NCBI GenBank assembly: GCA_964507325.1
Contig: CAZDQL010000026.1
Span: forward strand, 1 to 64,000
Direction: 5' to 3'
Source: CAZDQL01 sp964507325
GTDB lineage: Bacteria; Planctomycetota; UBA1135; GCA-002686595
DNA: 64,000 nucleotides
A program made the position numbers and the translations under genes. Under the pieces are notes generated by a model. It ran no database searches and had not been told where the DNA came from. It worked only from the letters and a program-made list of their open reading frames with translations. Below, one piece after another: positions 8,797-15,915 of this stretch (positions are counted from its first letter, which is position 1; each line of letters opens with the position of its first letter).

Positions 8797-10239
8797 ATGA
8801 AGATCCTCGTACTGAACTGCGGCAGCTCTTCGCTGAAGTTCCAGCTCTTCGAGATGGAGGGCGAAGTGGTGATCGCCAAGGGCCTGGTCGAGAAGATCGG
8901 GCACAGCGACGCGATCCTGACCTACCTGCCCAGCGGCGGCGACAAGATCGTCACGACGCGCCAGATCCCCACCCACGACCAGGCGCTCAAGCTGGCCTTC
9001 GACTCGCTGATGCACCCCACCCACGGCGTGATCGAATCGCGGAGTGAGATCGATGGCATCGGTCACCGCGTCGTGCACGGGGGCGAGGAGTTCACCGAGT
9101 CGGTGCTGATGACCGAGGAGGTCAAGGACGGCGTGCGCCGCTGCAGCCAGTTCGCGCCGCTGCACAACCCGCACAACCTGAAGGGCATCGAGGTGTGCGA
9201 GGAGATGCTGCCGGGGATCCCGATGGTCGGCGTCTTCGACACCGCCTTCCACCACAGCCTGCCCCCCTTCTCCTACATGTACGCCCTGCCGATGGCGCTC
9301 TACCGCAAGCTGCGCATCCGGCGCTACGGCTTCCACGGCACGTCGCACCGCTACGTGGCCGCGCGCGCCGCGGAGCTCCTGGGCAAGCCGCTCGAGGAGC
9401 TCAAGCTGATCACCTGTCACCTGGGCAACGGCTGCAGCGCGGCGGCGATCGACGGCGGGCGCTCGGTCGACACGAGCATGGGTTTCACGCCCCTCGAAGG
9501 GCTGGCGATGGGCACGCGCTGCGGTGACATCGATCCGGCCCTGGTGTCCTTCATCGCCGAGCGGGAGAAGCTCTCGCTCTCGAAGGTCGACAGCCTGATG
9601 AACAAGAGCAGCGGGATGTTGGGGCTCACGGAGACCTCCAACGACCTGCGCGAGATCCACTACGAAGCGGAGATGGGCAGCGAGCAGCACCGCCTGGCGC
9701 TCGACATCTTCTGCCACCGCGTCAAGAAGTACGTCGGCGCCTACGCCGCCGTGCTCGGCGGGCTGGACGCGGTGGTCTTCACCGGCGGCATCGGCGAGAA
9801 CTCGAGCTACGTGCGCGGTCGCGTGATGGAGGCCATGGGCTACTTCGGCCTACACGTCGACATCCGCCGCAACCAAGCCAACGAGACCTCGATCGGCACC
9901 GGGCCGGTGGCGGTGTTCGTCATCCCCACCAACGAGGAACTGGCCATCGCCCGCGACACGCAGCGCATCCTCGGGGAGCTGGCGCAGGAGCTGGAGAAGC
10001 CGGTCTCCGAGGACGAGCTCTCCCGCGAGCTGGCCCGCATCTCGGCCGACGACCGGGCCGAGCTGCTGGCGGTGTGGCTCGGCAACCCGCACATCACCCT
10101 GTTCGAGATCGCGGACAAGCTGGGGCGGCGCATCGGCCGCGAGGTGACCGTGCAGGCGGTGAAGACCGAGCTGGAGAAGATGGGGCTCGATCGTGTCTCC
10201 GGCGAGAAGATCGCCGAGATCGCAGAGCGTGGCAACTGA
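8797..10239 (+). CDS. ackA: Acetate kinase with C-terminal extension
   Basis: A 480-residue acetate kinase (acetate + ATP to acetyl phosphate + ADP). Catalytic features are present: NCGSSSLKF at the start, GHRVVHGG, DTAFHHS, RYGFHGTSH, HLGNGCS, GTRCGDIDP, FTGGIGENS and PTNEELAIARD. Typical AckA proteins end near residue 400. This one continues for about 84 residues with LLAVWLGNPHITLFEIADKL, which reads as a helical, possibly winged-helix-like domain. The Cys-rich and HEAT genes follow with gaps of 22 and 6 bases, suggesting one operon. The start at 8797 has GGAG upstream and gives the classical N-terminus. Confidence 0.96.
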   Translation: MKILVLNCGSSSLKFQLFEMEGEVVIAKGLVEKIGHSDAILTYLPSGGDKIVTTRQIPTHDQALKLAFDSLMHPTHGVIESRSEIDGIGHRVVHGGEEFTESVLMTEEVKDGVRRCSQFAPLHNPHNLKGIEVCEEMLPGIPMVGVFDTAFHHSLPPFSYMYALPMALYRKLRIRRYGFHGTSHRYVAARAAELLGKPLEELKLITCHLGNGCSAAAIDGGRSVDTSMGFTPLEGLAMGTRCGDIDPALVSFIAEREKLSLSKVDSLMNKSSGMLGLTETSNDLREIHYEAEMGSEQHRLALDIFCHRVKKYVGAYAAVLGGLDAVVFTGGIGENSSYVRGRVMEAMGYFGLHVDIRRNQANETSIGTGPVAVFVIPTNEELAIARDTQRILGELAQELEKPVSEDELSRELARISADDRAELLAVWLGNPHITLFEIADKLGRRIGREVTVQAVKTELEKMGLDRVSGEKIAEIAERGN

Positions 10240-10261
10240 GGGCCGCAGGCGGAGAACCGAC

Positions 10262-10759
10262 ATGCGAGAGATCAGCAAAGAGGAAAGCGGCTGGGTGATC
10301 GCGCTGGCGTGGATCAGCGCCCTCGAGGAGACCGCGCGCGACTTCCACGGCACCCGCCCGCGGGCCTTCTGCCAGCGCGCCTACGAGCACGCCGTGCACA
10401 GCTACCTGCAACAGATGGAGCTCGAATACGGCATCAGCGCCCCGCGCTGCGATTCGATCCGCCAGGCGCTGGAGGAGTACGTCAAGGTCGGCGTGCGCGG
10501 GGGTGCTTTCGGAGACGCCTCGCAGTTCGAGCTGAACGAGGCCAATCCCAATCGCGTTGAGGTCAGTGTGCACCAATGCGTGTACCTGAAGAGCTGCAAG
10601 GCGCTCATGGCCGAGGGCATCTCGGTGCGCGACCTGACCTGCGCGCGCCTGGGCTGTTTCCGGGCCGCTGCGCAACAGCTGGCCAACATCGATTGCGATT
10701 ACGAGGTCACGGCCTTCGCGCTCGAGAACACCTGCATGGGCGCGATCGAGAGGAAGTAG
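10262..10759 (+). CDS. Cys-rich cytoplasmic protein, function unknown
   Basis: A 165-residue protein without signal peptide or membrane segment. The N-terminal half is helical. The C-terminal half carries several Cys in HQCVYLKSCKAL, LTCARLGCFRAA, DCDYEV and ENTCMGAIERK. The spacing recalls V4R-type or ATC-hydrolase-like ligand or metal-binding domains, but I cannot assign a family. It lies between ackA and a HEAT-repeat gene in a tight same-strand unit, so the three products may act together. Codon use matches the neighbours. Confidence 0.75.
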   Translation: MREISKEESGWVIALAWISALEETARDFHGTRPRAFCQRAYEHAVHSYLQQMELEYGISAPRCDSIRQALEEYVKVGVRGGAFGDASQFELNEANPNRVEVSVHQCVYLKSCKALMAEGISVRDLTCARLGCFRAAAQQLANIDCDYEVTAFALENTCMGAIERK

Positions 10760-10765
10760 GCGGGG

Positions 10766-12574
10766 ATGGCACGCACAGCGGAAGAGCTGATCGCCCAGGC
10801 GCACGGGAGCGCCGACTGGCACGACCGGCGACTGGCCGTCATCGCGCTGGGCTACCGCGACGACCCCGAGATCCTGCCCGTGCTGCTCACATGCCTGCAG
10901 GATCCGGTTTCCGAGGTGCAGCACGCGGCGATCATCGCGCTTGGGCGGCGCGGAGACCGGGTGGCGATGCAGGAGCTGCTGCGGCCCAAGATCCTGGGCT
11001 CCAGCGAGGCTAACGTGCGCTGGGCCGCGACCTCGGCTCTCGGCAAGCTCGGCGACCACCGCGTGATCGACCAGCTCGTGCGCATGGTCGACGACGAGGA
11101 GTGGTTGGTCAGCAACGAGGCGATCGAGGTCCTGCGCGCCAAGGTGGCGGAGATCATCGAGGCCCAAGACCTGCGCCTGGCGCGCATCCTGATCCGCATG
11201 CTCAACCTGCCCGACCCCGAGCTCGTCGAGCTCGCCAAGGGCGGTCTGGAGCGCCTGGGGAGCGACGCCACCCCCATCCTGTGCGACGCCCTGGGCAGCG
11301 TGTGGGAGGCAGTGCGGCGCCACGCGGCGACCGTCTGCGGCCTGGTCCGCGACCCGGCGATGGTGGACTCGCTCGTCACCGCGCTGGGGGACGAGCGTCC
11401 CTCGGTGCGGCGCGAGGCGGCGCTCGCCTTGGGTGAGATCGGCGATCATCGGGGCCTGCGTCCCCTGATCTCGGTCTTGGGCGACTTCGACGGCCAGGTG
11501 CGCAAGGGCGTGGTGGATGCGCTCGTCGCACTGGGTGTGGTCGCGGTCGAGCCGCTCTGCATCGCGCTCGAGCACGCCAAGAGCAAGCAGGCGCGCTGCG
11601 CGGCCCTGGAAGCCCTGGGGGTGCTGGGCGACGGGCGCGCGATCCCGATCCTCGTGCACTGCCTCGGCAGCAGCTACCACCTGGTGCGCCTGGGGGCGAT
11701 CGTGGCCCTGGGCCGCTTCGGTCGGGCGGTGGTGGAGCCCCTGCTCGGCATCCTGAGCTACAACCGCTCGGACATCAGCTACCTGATGCAGGAGGTGACG
11801 AGCTCCTCCGACGTCCAGACCCGCGTGCGGGCCGCCAAGGCCCTGGGGGATCTCGAGGACCACCGCGCAGTGGAGGCCCTCAAGGCCCAGCTCAGCGATC
11901 CGAACCGCGAGGTGGCGCTCGCCGCGCAGGAGGCGCTGGAGAAGATCGGCTGCGCGGCCTGGGCGCGGCGCGGCGCCGCCACGGTCTTGGGCCGCGTCGG
12001 CGACCGACGCGTGACCCCCGAGGTGCTGGTCCTGCTCGACGACGACTCGGTCAACGTCAGGCGGGCAGCGGTGCGCGCGCTGGGCGGGCTCGAGGCGAGC
12101 GAGCACACCGCACGCCTGGCGGTGATGGCGCGCCGCGACCCCGAGCGGCTGGTGAGGCGCGCCGCGCTGAACGTGCTGCGCGATCTGGACCCGGCCACCC
12201 AGGAGCTCTTCGCCACCGCGCTCGAGGCCTTGATCGACGACGCGGCCGACGTGCGCGCGAGGGCAGCGCGCATCGCGGGCACCTTCATCGACCAGCGCGC
12301 GATCGAGCCGCTGCTGGCGCGCCTCTCCGACCCGTCCTGGAACGTGCGCCTGAGCGCCGAGACAGCTCTTTCGTCGCAAGGCAAGCCCGCGGTGCCAGGC
12401 CTGCTCGTGGTGTTGCGCGAGGGCACGATGATCGCCCGCCGCCGCGCCGCCAGCGCCCTGGGCCGCATCGGCGACCCGCAGGCGATCGGTACTCTCGAGA
12501 CCCAGCTCGAGTTCGAGCGGGACTCCGCGACCAGGGACCTCATCCGCGAGGCACTGCTGGAGCTCAGGAACTAG
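10766..12574 (+). CDS. HEAT-repeat (PBS lyase-like) scaffold protein
   Basis: A 602-residue all-helical repeat protein made of about 15-18 HEAT-like units with the recurring pattern VR-AA-ALG-xGD-AI-PL. Examples are VRWAATSALGKLGDHRVIDQL, RREAALALGEIGDHRGLRPL and RRRAASALGRIGDPQAIGTL. No signal peptide or enzymatic motif is visible, so a protein-interaction scaffold is likely. It ends the ackA/Cys-rich/HEAT unit and is convergent with egtD, with only 9 bases between stops. Confidence 0.88.
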   Translation: MARTAEELIAQAHGSADWHDRRLAVIALGYRDDPEILPVLLTCLQDPVSEVQHAAIIALGRRGDRVAMQELLRPKILGSSEANVRWAATSALGKLGDHRVIDQLVRMVDDEEWLVSNEAIEVLRAKVAEIIEAQDLRLARILIRMLNLPDPELVELAKGGLERLGSDATPILCDALGSVWEAVRRHAATVCGLVRDPAMVDSLVTALGDERPSVRREAALALGEIGDHRGLRPLISVLGDFDGQVRKGVVDALVALGVVAVEPLCIALEHAKSKQARCAALEALGVLGDGRAIPILVHCLGSSYHLVRLGAIVALGRFGRAVVEPLLGILSYNRSDISYLMQEVTSSSDVQTRVRAAKALGDLEDHRAVEALKAQLSDPNREVALAAQEALEKIGCAAWARRGAATVLGRVGDRRVTPEVLVLLDDDSVNVRRAAVRALGGLEASEHTARLAVMARRDPERLVRRAALNVLRDLDPATQELFATALEALIDDAADVRARAARIAGTFIDQRAIEPLLARLSDPSWNVRLSAETALSSQGKPAVPGLLVVLREGTMIARRRAASALGRIGDPQAIGTLETQLEFERDSATRDLIREALLELRN

Positions 12575-12583
12575 CGCTCTGGA

Positions 12584-13567
12584 TCAGGCCGCCACCAGGT
12601 ACTGCACGCTGAAGAGCTTGTCTGGGTCGGACCAGACGTGTTTGACCTCCAGACCGGCGCGAGCACCCAGGTCCGCGAAGCCACGCAGGTCGTACTTGTA
12701 GGAGAACTCGGTGCGCACGCGCTCCTCGCGAGAGAAGTGCACCGGGGTCCCCGCCACATGCGCGTCCTGCTCACGGCGGCTGACGAGCGCCATTTCGATG
12801 CGACCCTGCTGCTCGTCGTACGGCGCCTCGTAGCCGAAGAACTCGGTCCGGAAATCGGCTCCCAGTTCCCGGTTCAGCCGCACCAGGTAGTTGAGGGCGA
12901 ACTCCCGCGAGACACCACGCGCGTCGTCGTAGGCGGGCTCCAGAATCCCGACGTCCTTCTTGAGGTCGACCCCGATGAGGATGCCACCCTCCTCGCCCGA
13001 GAGGTTCCTCAGGTCGCGCAGGACCTCCTCCACCCTCTTCGGCCCGAAGTTGCCGATCGTCGAGCCGGGCAGGAAGACGACGCTGCGACCGGGGGGCTGC
13101 GCGACCTCGGGCAGGCTCGGGTCCTCCGTGAAGTCGGCGCAGACGGGAACGACCTCCACGTCCGGGAAGCGGCCCGAAACTTCGTCGGCGAGGTCGACGA
13201 GCTGGTCGCGCGAGATGTCGATCGGCATGTACCCGGAGGGGCGGGTGAGCCCCGACAGGAGCAGCTTGGACTTCCGCCCGTCGCCGCTGCCCGGTTCGAT
13301 CACCAGCGCCTGCGGGCCGATGCACTCCGCGATCGAGTCCATGTTGTCCTGCATGATCGCGGTCTCGGTGCGCGTCAGGTAGTACTCGGGCTGCTCGCAG
13401 ATCTTCTCGAAGAGGCGCGCTCCGCGCTGGTCGTAGAGATACTGGCTCGGCAGGGACTTGGGCTTGCGCCGCAGTCCCGCCAGGACGTCGGCCCTCATCT
13501 TGGCCAGGGCGGGCTCGAGGTCCTGCAGGGGGGGAGCTTGAGGCTCCTGAGGTGCGCGGTGGTCCAT
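12584..13567 (-). CDS. egtD: L-histidine N-alpha-methyltransferase (EgtD/EanA)
   Basis: A 327-residue SAM-dependent methyltransferase that trimethylates histidine to hercynine, the first step to ergothioneine. Family signatures are complete: YLYDQRGARLFEKI, PEYYLTRTE, the SAM-binding VIEPGSGDGRKSKLLL, FLPGSTIGNF (Asn that binds substrate in characterised EgtD), and RVRTEFSYKYD (Glu and Ser contacting the imidazole). I start at the ATG at 13567, giving the usual length. It lies 46 bases downstream of an OpuC-type transporter and a Mo enzyme-cysteine desulfurase gene on the same strand. No EgtB, EgtC or EgtE homologue is in the window, so sulfur insertion would need another enzyme. Confidence 0.93.
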   Translation of the reverse strand: MDHRAPQEPQAPPLQDLEPALAKMRADVLAGLRRKPKSLPSQYLYDQRGARLFEKICEQPEYYLTRTETAIMQDNMDSIAECIGPQALVIEPGSGDGRKSKLLLSGLTRPSGYMPIDISRDQLVDLADEVSGRFPDVEVVPVCADFTEDPSLPEVAQPPGRSVVFLPGSTIGNFGPKRVEEVLRDLRNLSGEEGGILIGVDLKKDVGILEPAYDDARGVSREFALNYLVRLNRELGADFRTEFFGYEAPYDEQQGRIEMALVSRREQDAHVAGTPVHFSREERVRTEFSYKYDLRGFADLGARAGLEVKHVWSDPDKLFSVQYLVAA

Positions 13568-13613
13568 CGGATTGGCGGGGAAGGAGTAGCGTCGGTCCGT
13601 TGCGGTGAGGGGG

Positions 13614-15155
13614 TCATTCGTCCCGCGGCAGGCGCAGCCCACGCGGCACGAGACGGCGCTCGGCGAGGTCGAAGAGGCCCTGGACGGCCAGGGCGAGGAG
13701 TGCTGCGGGTAGCGCTCCTTCTAGGATCGTCTCGTAGTCGTTGAGCCGGATTCCGGTGAAGATCGGATCCCCGTACCCACCGGCGCCGATGAAACCGCCC
13801 AGCGTGGCGAACCCGACGTTGATCACCGCCGCGGTCTTGATGCCGGCGAGGATGGTGGGCGAGGCCAGCGGCAGCTCGATGCGCCACAAGCGGACCCGGA
13901 AGGGCAGTCCGAGCGCCTCGGCGGACTCCTTCAGCTCGGGCGCGATGCCCTGCAGGCCCGCGTGGGTGTTGCGCACGATCGGCAGCAGGCTGTAGAGGAA
14001 GAGCGCCACGACCGCCTGGGGATAGCCGAGGTCGTCGGAGAACCAGCTCACCGGGCGGATGAGCAACACCAGGAGCGCGATCGCGGGGATCGTCTGGATG
14101 ATGCCCACGGCGCCGAGGATCGGCTGTGCCAGCCTCGCGCAGTAGGCGGCGGTGATCCCCAGCGGTAGGGCCACCAGAATGGCCAGCGCGAGCGAGACGA
14201 ACACCATCTGCAGGTGCTCGACGGTGTAGCGCAGGATGTCGGAGGCGGTGCTGCGCTCCTCGACCGCCGCGTCGATCTTCAGGGTCGCGGACAGGAGCTG
14301 CGCGGCGGCCGCGCTCTCCCCCTCCCCATCGACCTCGACGGCGGCGTTCATGCGCATCATGAGCCGCTCGTCGATCGAGCCCTCGAGGTCGTGCAAGGAG
14401 GCCACGAACTCCGGCGCGGACTCTTCCAGCTCCGAGCGGTAGACGTAGACGGCCAGGTAGTGGGGGAAGTGACCCAGGTCGTCCGCGAGGGCGCGCAGGT
14501 TCAGCGTCAGGATCTTCGCGTCGGTGGCGTAGAGGTCGGTGACGTCGATCTGCCCTTGGCCGATCGCCTCGTAGGCCAGTGCGTGCTCGAGCCCGCGCAC
14601 GTCGCGGTGCGGCAGTGCGTAGCGCGCGGCCAGCGCCTCCCAGCCGTCCGCGCGCTGCATGAACTCGTTGCTGAAGCGCAGGCGCAGCTCGCGATGATCG
14701 CGCAGGTCGCCGATGCTCGCCACACCCAGGTCGGCGGCACGCTCCTCCTGCATGCCGATCACGTAGGTGTTGTCGAACCCCAGGGATCGGGTGAGCGCCA
14801 GCCCCCGGTCCGCCAGGGCCTCCTGCAGAGCGGCGAGGTCCTCGATGCCTTCTCCCGACAGGATCTCCTGCAGGAGCGTTCCCGTGTACTCCGGGTAGAC
14901 GTCGATCTGGCCGGCGAGCAGCGCTTCCCAGAGCAGCCGCGTTCCACCCAGGCCGCGCGCCTGCTCGACGGTGTGTCCGTGCTCGCGCGCCAGGTGTGCG
15001 GCGAGCTCGGCCAGGATCACCGATTCGGTGAAGGCCTTGGACCCGATCTTCAGCGCGGCCTCCTCTTGCCGCGCGGAGGGGCTCCCCGCCGCGACGAGGA
15101 GCAGCGCTCCAGTCGAGACGCAGAGCGCTCGCCCAAGGGAATTCCAGCGTCTCAT
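13614..15155 (-). CDS. Fused substrate-binding/permease subunit of an OpuC/EgtU-type ABC transporter
   Basis: A 513-residue fusion. After a signal-like N-terminus, residues ~35-300 form an OpuAC/ProX-like betaine-binding domain (LKIGSKAFTESVILAELAAH, GGTRLLWEALLAGQIDVYPEYTGT). Residues ~310-510 form an MetI-type permease with five or six helices and the EAA-loop region ELKESAEALGLPFRVRLWRI. The order is binding domain first, permease second. Its ATG overlaps the ATPase stop as ATGA. The family imports quaternary ammonium compounds such as glycine betaine, choline, or (EgtU type) ergothioneine. Adjacent egtD favours a trimethylated histidine derivative, but that is inference. Confidence 0.9.
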   Translation of the reverse strand: MRRWNSLGRALCVSTGALLLVAAGSPSARQEEAALKIGSKAFTESVILAELAAHLAREHGHTVEQARGLGGTRLLWEALLAGQIDVYPEYTGTLLQEILSGEGIEDLAALQEALADRGLALTRSLGFDNTYVIGMQEERAADLGVASIGDLRDHRELRLRFSNEFMQRADGWEALAARYALPHRDVRGLEHALAYEAIGQGQIDVTDLYATDAKILTLNLRALADDLGHFPHYLAVYVYRSELEESAPEFVASLHDLEGSIDERLMMRMNAAVEVDGEGESAAAAQLLSATLKIDAAVEERSTASDILRYTVEHLQMVFVSLALAILVALPLGITAAYCARLAQPILGAVGIIQTIPAIALLVLLIRPVSWFSDDLGYPQAVVALFLYSLLPIVRNTHAGLQGIAPELKESAEALGLPFRVRLWRIELPLASPTILAGIKTAAVINVGFATLGGFIGAGGYGDPIFTGIRLNDYETILEGALPAALLALAVQGLFDLAERRLVPRGLRLPRDE

Positions 15156-15907
15156 GCCTCGCCACCCCCGTCGTGCAGGTGACGTTGTGCACGGACGAAG
15201 TCGGACACGAAGCTCGAGACCGGCCGGTCGGTCAGGTCGGCGTACGTGCCGTCCTGCACGATCTCGCCCTCACGCACCAGTACGATCCGCTCTCCCAGAT
15301 AGCACGCCTCGGCCAGGTCGTGCGTCACCATGACCACCGTCTTGCCGAGGCGTTTGAAGAGCGCGTGCAGCTCCTCCTGCAGCTCGGCGCGCACCATCGG
15401 GTCGAGGGCGCCCAGAGGCTCGTCGAGCAGCAGGACACCCGGGTCCATCATCAGCGCGCGCATGAGGCTGACGCGCTGAGACTGCCCGCCGGAGAGCTGG
15501 GCGGGGTAGCGGTCGAGGGCCGCCTCCGGGAGGCGCACCAGCTCCGCGAGCTCGCTGAGCCGCGAGCGGATCGAGGGCTCCGCGAGGCCGAGGTGGCGCG
15601 CCAGAAGGGTCACGTTGCCGCGCGCGGTCAGGTGGGGAAAGAGCCCACCGCTCTGGACCACGTACCCCATGCGGCGTCGCAGCTCGGGGGCGCTTTCCAG
15701 CGTCAGCGGCTGCCCCTCGACCGTGAGAGACCCGCAGTCCGGAACGAGCAGTCCATTCATCAGCCGCAACAGAGTGGACTTGCCGCACCCGCTCGGCCCG
15801 ATCAGCACCAGGGTGCGCCCCGCCGCCACCTGCAGCGAGAGCTCGCGCACCGCGGTCACCGAGCCGAAGCTCTTCGCGACACCTTCGAGCTCGATGGCGT
15901 ACGTCAT
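15152..15907 (-). CDS. OpuCA/EgtV-type ABC transporter ATP-binding protein
   Basis: A 251-residue ABC ATPase with Walker A GPSGCGKST, signature LSGGQSQR, Walker B VLLLDEPLGALD and H-loop VMVTHD. It lacks the C-terminal CBS domains found in OpuCA/ProV, like the shorter EgtV-type ATPases. The ATG at 15907 lies 8 bases after the stop of the Mo enzyme-cysteine desulfurase gene and the stop overlaps the transporter fusion gene. It therefore powers that transporter and is co-transcribed with the redox enzyme. Confidence 0.92.
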   Translation of the reverse strand: MTYAIELEGVAKSFGSVTAVRELSLQVAAGRTLVLIGPSGCGKSTLLRLMNGLLVPDCGSLTVEGQPLTLESAPELRRRMGYVVQSGGLFPHLTARGNVTLLARHLGLAEPSIRSRLSELAELVRLPEAALDRYPAQLSGGQSQRVSLMRALMMDPGVLLLDEPLGALDPMVRAELQEELHALFKRLGKTVVMVTHDLAEACYLGERIVLVREGEIVQDGTYADLTDRPVSSFVSDFVRAQRHLHDGGGEA

Positions 15908-15915
15908 CGCAGTCG

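Noticed and set aside
10852..11379. Antisense frames inside the HEAT-repeat gene.
   Set aside because: They mirror the repeat unit and have no independent signal. The plus-strand HEAT pattern explains the region.
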